From Methylobacterium thuringiense (GTDB lineage Bacteria; Pseudomonadota; Alphaproteobacteria; Rhizobiales; Beijerinckiaceae): a DNA stretch of 64,000 bases. Below the pieces are notes generated by a model. It did no database searches. It worked only from the letters and a program-made list of their open reading frames with translations, and was not told where the DNA came from. Every line of letters starts with the position of its first letter. Positions within the stretch are counted from its first letter, which is position 1. Shown here one piece after another: positions 57,786 through 64,000 of the stretch. The position numbers and the translations under genes are program-made. The stretch spans positions 186,001 to 250,000 of the forward strand of contig NZ_BPRA01000003.1 of assembly GCF_022179645.1 (NCBI RefSeq), given 5' to 3'.

Positions 57786-58093
57786 CTGCGGGTCTCCTGA
57801 ATCGTCCGAGGCAATTGCGTGGAAGCGCCGGGTGCACGCCGGCCTGACAGGGGCCGACCGGAGTGGGCGTCCTCCGGACTTCTCGGAGCGATCGGATATC
57901 GCGTCATGGCAGCGGGGGCAATCGACCTAACCCCTGCCGCAGCAATTCTTTTCTTGATTTCCTGCCGTGTCCGGGAGCCTGGAGAAGGAATGATCTGCCG
58001 GAGGGTTATTGTAGAGAAACGAGTTCCCTGCGGATCGCCGATCGGCGCCACGTTCCGACGGTCATCCGGTGCCGGCCCGGCTCCTATGGGGCC
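57786..58093. other. Intergenic region upstream of cysK
   Basis: 308 bp holding the cysK promoter region. I see no gene, no riboswitch core and no clear palindrome. A possible 32-residue membrane peptide gene follows at 58094. Confidence 0.45.
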
Positions 58094-58192
58094 TCAGCCG
58101 CGCAGGGCAATGGCGCAAAGAACGAGAACGAGGACGGCGAACAGGGTCGTGCCGAGAGCCAGGAAAGCGGCGTTCTCATCGTAGCTGCGCAC
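58094..58192 (-). CDS. Possible 32-residue single-pass membrane peptide
   Basis: A GTG-start frame: a short acidic head (RSYDENAAF) and one hydrophobic helix (LALGTTLFAVLVLVLCAIAL) ending RG. The composition strongly suggests a membrane peptide. There is no clear ribosome site and the start codon is uncertain. It recalls the 37-residue candidate at 18621-18734 in layout, not in sequence. Confidence 0.35.
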   Translation of the reverse strand: MRSYDENAAFLALGTTLFAVLVLVLCAIALRG

Positions 58193-58405
58193 AGGGACGT
58201 ATCGCGCCGTCGCTGCGCGCGCTGAAGCACGAACCGGGGAGCGCCGACCTGCCAGCGTGAGCTTCATCCGTCCCGATCTCCCCGAAGACCGGCCGTATCA
58301 GGCCGGCGCGATGGATCGAGAATGGGGGCGCCGGTCCTGAGGGAAGATGAATCCGCGGCAGGAACCGCGGATCATCCACAAGGGAGTGTTAACGCTGCCG
58401 AGCGC

Positions 58406-58906
58406 TCAGAGCGATCGATCGAAGCGCAGTTCCCCGCCCTGGCTCTTGATCACGAGCTGCGAGCCGACGATGTCCCAGGCGCCTGCCGTGCGCAGGGCCA
58501 CGAAGAAGGCTTGCTCGGTCGCCCCGAGCGCCTTGTCGCAGGACTTCTTGGTGATCGCGAGCGGGCCGACGGCGAGGTGCTGTTCACGCAGCGGGAAGGC
58601 GGTGGCGGCGAAGGTGTTGCAGCCGCCGTAGCCGCGGGCACGGTACTGGGCGTCGATGATGAAGCTCGGACGGTCGCCGCCGCTGAAGTTCTTGCCGTTC
58701 AGGCTCACCGCGGTCCAGGTCGTGCCGAGCGGGAACACTTTTTCCTGCGCCTTGGCGCCGGGGACGTATTGCGGCTTCTTCTCAGGCTGCTGCCCAGCAC
58801 CGAGTTGGCGAACGCCGCCCCCCATCTGAGCCTGCGACGGCGTCGCGGCGATCATCGCTCCAGCGATGGTCGCGCAGGTCAGCGCGACGGTCAGCGTCTT
58901 GTTCAT
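58406..58906 (-). CDS. META-domain (HslJ-like) secreted protein
   Basis: 166 residues from ATG 58906. A signal peptide (MNKTLTVALTCATIAGAMIA, then ATPSQA) is followed by a Gly/Gln/Pro linker and a META domain. The domain shows GTTWTAVSLNGKNFSGGDRP, the hallmark GYGGCNTFAATAFPL, LAVGPLAITKKSC and a C-terminal SQLVIKSQGGELRFDRS. META domains occur in HslJ, a heat-induced outer-membrane protein. Its function here is not known. The second Cys (KKSCDKAL) may pair with the first. Confidence 0.9.
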   Translation of the reverse strand: MNKTLTVALTCATIAGAMIAATPSQAQMGGGVRQLGAGQQPEKKPQYVPGAKAQEKVFPLGTTWTAVSLNGKNFSGGDRPSFIIDAQYRARGYGGCNTFAATAFPLREQHLAVGPLAITKKSCDKALGATEQAFFVALRTAGAWDIVGSQLVIKSQGGELRFDRSL

Positions 58907-59156
58907 GGTGAAGCCCCCTGTAGCTCGCGCGTCCATCGCGTCGATGAAACTCGGTCTCCGCAGCCGCCGGGGCCGCGAAGCCCCACGCGAATCCGATAGG
59001 AATCGAGCGCAAATATGGTCGCGCGGGGTCGTTTTGCGCGCCGTACATCCTGTTCCACCGTCGTCTGCAACGATCCGAGGCGCCCCGGGTTGTCGGGGCA
59101 GCGAGCCCGGGTGAGTTGACCTGGGCCTGACGAGACCAATCTGCGGGAGTGCGTGA

Positions 59157-59477
59157 GTGTCCGGATCGGATGAAGGTGAAGCGAGCGGCCGTTCTGCCAA
59201 CACGATGACGCCGGCACAGTGCCGAGCAGGCCGGGCTCTGATCGATTTGTCCGTGACCGATCTCGCATCCAAGGTCGGTTTGGACGTGGCATTGGTGCGC
59301 GACTTCGAGAACGGCTTGAACGATCCACCCTCGGGAACGATCGAAGCCCTGCGGAGTGCGCTCATGACGGGTGGTGTGATCTTCACCGACGGCGATTCGG
59401 CAGGCGTCCGCCTCGGCCACAAAAACGGCGACGAGGGAACACGGCTCGGTGAGCTGAACACCGAGAACGATCGCTGA
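59157..59477 (+). CDS. XRE-type helix-turn-helix protein
   Basis: 106 residues from GTG 59157, or about 90 from ATG 59205 (MTPAQCRAGRALIDLSVTDL). A single XRE HTH occupies residues about 20-75, with TDLASKVGLDVALVRDFENG followed by PPSGTIEALRSALMTGGVIF. That is the layout of short methylobacterial and rhizobial XRE regulators ending in a GVIF/GVRL strand. It is convergent with the FAD reductase gene (6 bp apart). Its target is unknown, though the neighbouring CbbR region is possible. Confidence 0.85.
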   Translation: MSGSDEGEASGRSANTMTPAQCRAGRALIDLSVTDLASKVGLDVALVRDFENGLNDPPSGTIEALRSALMTGGVIFTDGDSAGVRLGHKNGDEGTRLGELNTENDR

Positions 59478-59483
59478 GGGCGT

Positions 59484-60710
59484 TCAGCGCGCCGTCGCAA
59501 GCGCCTTCAGGTCGAAGGCCGGGTCGGCCGCCTCGGCTGGGGTCAGGTCGCGTCCAAGGGCGAGTATGCGGCGGGCCGCCATGTGGTCGGCCCCGCGGTT
59601 GACGGATTCCACAGCTCGCAGTCGGCCGTCGCGGAAGCGGAACACCGAGAAGGCGTCGCCACCGCCCCGCACGACGCTGCCGTCGCCGGTGCCGGAAAGG
59701 CCTGCGATCTGGAGCTTGTAACGGCCTTGGTCGCTCCAGAACCACGGCACCGCGTCATAGGCCACAGGACGTCCCGTGAGCCGGCCTGCGAGGCAGCGGG
59801 CCTGATCGATCGCGTTTTGCACGGATTCGATGCGAACCCGATCTCCTCGCGACATCCCCGCAGCGAAACGCGTCGGAAAGCGGGCGCAGTCGCCAACTGC
59901 CGAGATCGCGGGATCGACCGTCGCGAGAAACGTATTGATCTCGATGCCGTCGCGGACCGGCAGTTCGGCCCGTTCTGCCAGTTCCTGGTTCGGCACGACG
60001 CCGATGCCGACGAGGACGAGATCAGCCGGAATCCGTCCGCCATCCGCAGTCGCGACGGCCGCGGCGTGGCCGGCGTGGCCTTCGATGGCGGTGATGCCGG
60101 CCCGGAACTGGAAAACGACTCCCATGGCCTCGTGCGCAATCCGGAATGCGTCGGCTGTCTCCATCGACACCGCCCGCGCCATCGGCCGGTCGGCCGCTTC
60201 GATGACCGTGACGGCGAGCCCGCGGCCGGCGCAGACTGCGGCGAATTCGAGCCCGATGAAGCCCGCGCCCACCACGACGATGTTCTTGGCGGACGCGATG
60301 GCTGCGCGGAGCGCATTCGCATCGTCGAGCGACCGAAGCTGATGGACGCCCGGAAGATCGGCGCCGGGCACCGGCAGCGTCCTGTTGCGCGATCCCGTCG
60401 CGAGAACGAGTTGATCGTAGGGCAGGTCCGTGCCGTCATCGAGGATCAGGCGGCGAGCATCGCGGTCGATCGCGGAGCCCCGAGCGAGGCGATGCGCGAT
60501 GCGATGCTCGGCCAGGTACGAAGCCGGCCGCAGCAGCAGGCCTTCGGCGTCGGTCTTGCCGGCGAGATAGGCCTTCGAGAGGGGAGGGCGCTGGTAGGGC
60601 AGCGTCTGCTCGTCGCCGACGAGTGTGATCGGGTCCGCAAACCCGGCCTCGCGCAGACTCGCGGCGGTCTGGAAGCCGGCCTGGCCCGCGCCGACGATGA
60701 CGACGCTCAC
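59484..60710 (-). CDS. FAD-dependent ferredoxin reductase (rhodocoxin-reductase type)
   Basis: A 408-residue NAD(P)H-dependent flavoprotein of the ferredoxin/rhodocoxin reductase family. FAD-binding is in SVVIVGAGQAGFQTAASLRE, the NADH-binding motif in NIVVVGAGFIGLEFAAVCAG, and the second FAD contact in ISAVGDCARFPTRFA. The C-terminal dimerisation/reductase domain has WFWSDQGRYKLQIAGLSG. Such enzymes pass electrons to a [2Fe-2S] ferredoxin for a P450 or oxygenase, and none is seen nearby. Its ATG overlaps the cbbR stop (ATGA), so it is translationally coupled to cbbR. Confidence 0.92.
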   Translation of the reverse strand: MSVVIVGAGQAGFQTAASLREAGFADPITLVGDEQTLPYQRPPLSKAYLAGKTDAEGLLLRPASYLAEHRIAHRLARGSAIDRDARRLILDDGTDLPYDQLVLATGSRNRTLPVPGADLPGVHQLRSLDDANALRAAIASAKNIVVVGAGFIGLEFAAVCAGRGLAVTVIEAADRPMARAVSMETADAFRIAHEAMGVVFQFRAGITAIEGHAGHAAAVATADGGRIPADLVLVGIGVVPNQELAERAELPVRDGIEINTFLATVDPAISAVGDCARFPTRFAAGMSRGDRVRIESVQNAIDQARCLAGRLTGRPVAYDAVPWFWSDQGRYKLQIAGLSGTGDGSVVRGGGDAFSVFRFRDGRLRAVESVNRGADHMAARRILALGRDLTPAEAADPAFDLKALATAR

Positions 60711-61660
60711 GGAGCCACCGGCTCGGGCGTCGCCGCCACAATCGCCGAATGGAGCTTCGGCAGGAAGCCCGCACCTTCCTGGACGAGGTAATTCCAGAAC
60801 GAGTCGGAGGCCGGGCCGAGTACCTTGTCGGCACGGCGGACGACATACCAGTCGCGCCGGATGGGCAGGCCTTGCACGTCGAGGAGCACGAGCCGGCCGC
60901 TTTCCAGCTCCGCCGAGACCGTATGAGAGGACAGAAGCGCGATCCCGAGCCCGGCGATCACGGCCTGCTTCAGCGTCTCGTTGGAGCCGGCGTCGATCCC
61001 GAGCCGTGCCCGGCGGATCATCACGCCGTTCATAAACTCTTCGAAGACCGCACGCGTCCCCGACCCTTCCTCGCGCACGAGAAAGGATTGGTCCGCGATG
61101 TCGTCGCGCGTCAGCCCCGTCTTTCCGGCAAGCGGATGGTCCGGCGAAGCGATCAGCACGAGTGGGTGCGGGCCGAAGGTCTCGGCCTCGATGGCGAAAT
61201 CACGCGGCGGGCGGCCCATGATCGCGAAGTCGATCTCGTAATTGCGGAGAGTTTCGACCGTGTCGGTGCGGTTGCCCACCGTCAGATTGATCTCGACCTG
61301 AGGGTGAGCCTGCATGAATCCGGCGATCACGGCGGGGGCGAAGTACTTCGCCGTCGAGACGACGCCCAACGCCACGCGGCCGCCACCGGCACCCTTCAGT
61401 GTGCGAAGGCGCTCGGTGCAGGTCTCCAGCACCGTGTTGATGCTGTTGATCGCCCACAGCATCTCGCGACCGGCATCGGTCGGCTTGAGGCCCGTCGGCG
61501 TACGATCGAACAGCAGGAGGCCCGCCTCGTCCTCCAGTTGGCGGATGCGGGCATAGAGGGCGGCGGAGGTGACGTTCAGCTCCTGCGCCGCCCGCGTCAT
61601 GGTTCCGAGCCGGGCGACGGCCGCGACGGCCTGCAACTGCTTGAGCGAGAGGTTGCGCAT
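60707..61660 (-). CDS. cbbR: LysR-type regulator CbbR-like
   Basis: A 317-residue LysR-family regulator. The N-terminal HTH is in LKQLQAVAAVARLGTMTRAA and QELNVTSAALYARIRQLEDE. The effector domain has GGGRVALGVVSTAKYFAPAV, typical of CbbR. It is divergent from fbp with a 164-bp shared intergenic region, the standard cbbR arrangement, so it probably controls fbp-prk. CbbR proteins respond to sugar phosphates or NADPH. The name rests on similarity and context together. It runs into the FAD reductase by a 4-base overlap. Confidence 0.88.
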   Translation of the reverse strand: MRNLSLKQLQAVAAVARLGTMTRAAQELNVTSAALYARIRQLEDEAGLLLFDRTPTGLKPTDAGREMLWAINSINTVLETCTERLRTLKGAGGGRVALGVVSTAKYFAPAVIAGFMQAHPQVEINLTVGNRTDTVETLRNYEIDFAIMGRPPRDFAIEAETFGPHPLVLIASPDHPLAGKTGLTRDDIADQSFLVREEGSGTRAVFEEFMNGVMIRRARLGIDAGSNETLKQAVIAGLGIALLSSHTVSAELESGRLVLLDVQGLPIRRDWYVVRRADKVLGPASDSFWNYLVQEGAGFLPKLHSAIVAATPEPVAP

Positions 61661-61824
61661 GGGCCGCTTTTAGTTTTTTTGCGCGGCACCACAAGTTTCG
61701 TGAGAATCTTTGTCGCCCTCTTGCACCGCATCTGGTGCTCCGGAGCGGTCGCAGGATATCATGCGGCCTCAGAACACAGCGGCCGGGCAACGGCCGGCGG
61801 CATCAAGCGGACTCGGATCAGGAC
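61661..61824. promoter_or_regulatory. cbbR-fbp divergent regulatory region
   Basis: 164 bp between divergent starts, where LysR-type regulators normally bind. A small palindrome GCACC-N6-GGTGC lies at 61723-61738. I cannot assign the exact T-N11-A operator by eye. Confidence 0.5.
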
Positions 61825-62874
61825 ATGGCCATGGCGATCGGCTCCACGCTTTCCGAGCACCTCGACGCGGAAGTCGCCCGCGACGCCTCCCTCGCCGACA
61901 CCGCCAAGACGATCCTGGCGCTCGCCGCCGCATCGATCGACGTGAGCGAGATCTGCGCCCGCGGTGCGCTCGCCGGCGATCTCGGCGCACAGGGCGAAAC
62001 CAACAGCGACGGCGACGTGCAGAAGGCGCTCGACGTCATCGCCCACAAGCGCTTCACCGAGGCACTGCAATCCGCGCCCGTGGCCGAAGTCGCCTCCGAG
62101 GAGGCCGACGACGTGATGGTCCTCAATCCCGGCGCGCCGCTCGCCGTAGCGATCGACCCCCTCGACGGCTCCTCGAACATCGCCGTCGGCATGATCGTCG
62201 GCACCATCTTCGGCATCCGGCCTGTGGTGTCGGACCCGAGCGACCCGAACGCCTCGTTCAAGACGCCCGGCACGACCCAGACGGCCGCCGGCTTCACCGT
62301 CTACGGCCCAGCCACTACCTTCGTCGTCACCCTCGGCAACGGTACGCGCATCTTTACGCTGGACCGCACCGACAAGGTGTTTCGCCTGACTCACGACGCC
62401 CTGAAGGTCGTCGCCACGGCCAACGAATACGCGATCAATTCCTCGAACGGCCGCCACTGGGACGTTCCGGTCAAAGCCTTCATCGAGGACTGCCTGCGCG
62501 GCGAGGAAGGCCCACGCGACCGCAACTTCAACATGCGCTGGACGGCGGCGCTGGTGGCGGACGCGCAGCGCGTGCTGATCCGCGGCGGCATCTTTCTGTA
62601 TCCGGGCGACGGTCGGAAGGGCTACGAGCAGGGCCGTCTGCGCCTCCTCTATGAGACCGCCCCGATCGCCTTCGTCATGGAGCAGGCCGGCGCCTCCGCC
62701 ACCGACGGACAGACACGCATCCTGGACGTCGTCGCCACCAAGATCCACGAGCGCTCGCCGCTGGTCTTCGGCTCGACCGACGATGTGGCCTGCGTCGCCA
62801 AATATTATGAAGGCCGCCAGCCCGCAGCCGGCCGCTCGCCGCTTTTCGGCCAGCGCGGCCTGATGCGTAGCTGA
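61825..62874 (+). CDS. fbp: Class I fructose-1,6-bisphosphatase
   Basis: 349 residues from ATG 61825 (ATG 61831 is possible). It hydrolyses fructose-1,6-bisphosphate in gluconeogenesis and the Calvin cycle. Metal- and substrate-binding motifs are in VAIDPLDGSSNIAVGMIVGT, with TTQTAAGFTVYGPATTFVV, YAINSSNGRHWDVPVKAF and GGIFLYPGDGRKGYEQGRLR. The C-terminal LDVVATKIHERSPLVFGSTD is also conserved. It is the first gene of the fbp-prk-rpe set, under the divergent CbbR-like regulator. Confidence 0.95.
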   Translation: MAMAIGSTLSEHLDAEVARDASLADTAKTILALAAASIDVSEICARGALAGDLGAQGETNSDGDVQKALDVIAHKRFTEALQSAPVAEVASEEADDVMVLNPGAPLAVAIDPLDGSSNIAVGMIVGTIFGIRPVVSDPSDPNASFKTPGTTQTAAGFTVYGPATTFVVTLGNGTRIFTLDRTDKVFRLTHDALKVVATANEYAINSSNGRHWDVPVKAFIEDCLRGEEGPRDRNFNMRWTAALVADAQRVLIRGGIFLYPGDGRKGYEQGRLRLLYETAPIAFVMEQAGASATDGQTRILDVVATKIHERSPLVFGSTDDVACVAKYYEGRQPAAGRSPLFGQRGLMRS

Positions 62875-62910
62875 GCGCGCCCACGGTCCCCCGCGAGTCT
62901 GCAAAGCCCA

Positions 62911-63771
62911 ATGTCGGCGCGTCATCCCATCATCTCCGTCACCGGCTCCTCGGGCGCCGGCACGACCTCCGTGCGCAACACCTTCGAGCAGATCTTTCGG
63001 CGCGAGGACGTGAGCGCGGTCTACATCGAAGGCGACGGCTTCCACGCCTTCGACCGCGACACCATGCGCGCCAAGATGGCGGAGGAGCCGACCCTCAGCC
63101 ACTTCGCGCCCCGCGCCAACCTGCTGCCGGAACTCGAAGAGGTGTTTCGCCGCTACAGCGAATCTGGTGAGGGCCGGACCCGCTCCTACGCCCACGACGA
63201 GGTCGACGCCGCGCGCTTCCGCGTTCCGATGGGTCAATTCACGGAGTGGGAGGACTTTCCGCCGGGCTCCGACCTGCTGTTCTACGAGGGCCTGCACGGC
63301 TGCGTCGTCGACAACACCATCGATCTCGCCCGCTATCCCGACCTCAAGATCGGGGTCGTGCCGGTCATCAACCTCGAATGGATCCAGAAGCTGCACCGGG
63401 ACCGCTCGATCCGCGGCTACTCGACCGATGCTGTCACCGACGTGATCCTGCGGCGGATGCCGGACTACGTGCAGACGATCTGCCCGCAATTCTCCTGGAC
63501 GGACATCAATTTCCAGCGCGTGCCGATGGTCGACACCTCGAACCCGTTCATCGCCCGCTGGATCCCGACCGCCGACGAATCGATGGTGGTCATCCGCTTC
63601 CGCGATCCGCACGGGATCGATTTTTCGTACCTCGTCTCGATGATCCACGACTCGTTCATGAGCCGGGCCAACTCGATCGTGATTCCAGGCTCGAAGCTCG
63701 ATCTTGCGATGCAGCTCATCCTGACGCCGATGATCATGCAACTCGTCGAGCGCAAGCGCCGCCTGGGATGA
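62911..63771 (+). CDS. prk: Phosphoribulokinase
   Basis: A 286-residue bacterial class I phosphoribulokinase, converting ribulose-5-phosphate to ribulose-1,5-bisphosphate with ATP. The P-loop is in SVTGSSGAGTTSVRNTFEQI (residues about 12-19). Other marks are YIEGDGFHAFDRDTMRAKMA, NLLPELEEVFRRYSESGEG and LLFYEGLHGCVVDNTIDLA. The length is normal. No RuBisCO gene is in the window. In Methylorubrum extorquens, prk has a reported regulatory role in methylotrophy with RuBP as signal, which may apply here. 36 bp after fbp. Confidence 0.96.
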   Translation: MSARHPIISVTGSSGAGTTSVRNTFEQIFRREDVSAVYIEGDGFHAFDRDTMRAKMAEEPTLSHFAPRANLLPELEEVFRRYSESGEGRTRSYAHDEVDAARFRVPMGQFTEWEDFPPGSDLLFYEGLHGCVVDNTIDLARYPDLKIGVVPVINLEWIQKLHRDRSIRGYSTDAVTDVILRRMPDYVQTICPQFSWTDINFQRVPMVDTSNPFIARWIPTADESMVVIRFRDPHGIDFSYLVSMIHDSFMSRANSIVIPGSKLDLAMQLILTPMIMQLVERKRRLG

Positions 63772-63951
63772 GCCGGCACGACCTGCGACAAATGAACGTC
63801 GGCCCGGCGAGTGCGAGAGCAGGCGGCCCCGATTTCGCATTCCCGGTTGGACGAATTGGCACTACATCGCGGGTATCCCGCGCCTTAGTTTTGCATCGCA
63901 CCCTTTGAGGGGCCGGGCCGCGCGCCAAGTGCGGACCTTCCTGAGGTATCC

Positions 63952-64000
63952 ATGACGATCATCGCTCCCTCCATCCTCTCGGCCGACTTCTCCCGGCTCG
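63952..64000 (+). CDS. rpe: Ribulose-phosphate 3-epimerase, first 16 codons (cut by window edge)
   Basis: ATG 63952 begins MTIIAPSILSADFSRL, the highly conserved N terminus of Rpe. It interconverts ribulose-5-phosphate and xylulose-5-phosphate. Only 16 codons are present. It lies 180 bp after prk, so it could have its own promoter or be part of the fbp-prk set. Confidence 0.85.
   Translation, partial: MTIIAPSILSADFSRL

Noticed and set aside
61759-63840. 693-codon minus-strand frame opposite fbp and prk
   Set aside because: Shadow of two clear enzymes, with Arg/Gly/Val-rich composition and no motifs.

Overview
The window is 64 kb of high-GC DNA that reads as a Methylobacterium/Methylorubrum-type alphaproteobacterial chromosome (Hyphomicrobiales). 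This is inferred from gene content, not a database match. The signs are a formaldehyde-activating-enzyme paralogue, a PQQ dehydrogenase, MucR, DivK and PleD, a DUF4167-prmC-prfA-ptsP-lysC block, HWE kinase and BLUF signalling proteins, and a cbbR/fbp/prk/rpe cluster at the right edge. I saw no rRNA, tRNA, CRISPR array, intact insertion sequence or prophage.

Layout. 0-9 kb: a LuxR-like regulator cut by the left edge, icd, a WcbI-like protein, a Fae paralogue, TraX, trmJ and small orphans. 7.5-17.7 kb: an MDR oxidoreductase, an L,D-transpeptidase, a first MetY/MetZ-type enzyme, a receiver protein, a PP2C-kinase fusion beside a formate/nitrite channel, a PhnA-like protein, an HWE histidine kinase and ubiB. 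17.7-23 kb: a gene-poor accessory stretch of short orphans, two copies of a dispersed palindromic repeat, a lytic transglycosylase and about 1.07 kb packed with inverted repeats, then a zinc-less MucR and an orphan HTH protein. 23-35 kb: a second MetY, an MHS transporter, a thioesterase, small secreted proteins, rplM-rpsI and a PQQ dehydrogenase with an altered active-site motif. 34.8-41.3 kb: a BLUF photoreceptor plus receiver protein, divergent from flgE-flgK-flgL, which has a sigma-54 promoter. 41.3-48.7 kb: a minus-strand run DUF4167-prmC-prfA-ptsP-lysC, divergent from ubiG. 49.6-58.9 kb: PEBP, quinone reductase, ruvC, yceI, ruvA, DUF3572, divK-pleD, three overlapping small hydrophilic genes, cysK and a META-domain protein. 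59-64 kb: an XRE protein, then cbbR plus a FAD reductase divergent from fbp-prk-rpe.

How the genes work together. Sulfur-amino-acid synthesis has two sulfhydrylases, cysK and lysC upstream. Translation has rplM-rpsI and prfA-prmC. Cell-cycle signalling has divK-pleD. C1 and pentose-phosphate metabolism has the Fae paralogue, the PQQ dehydrogenase and cbbR/fbp/prk/rpe.

The least explained items are the Fae paralogue with Glu where the catalytic His is expected, the PQQ dehydrogenase with WGYD in place of WDYD, the BLUF-receiver pair facing the flagellar promoter, the three ATGA-coupled small genes, and several large perfect palindromes between genes.
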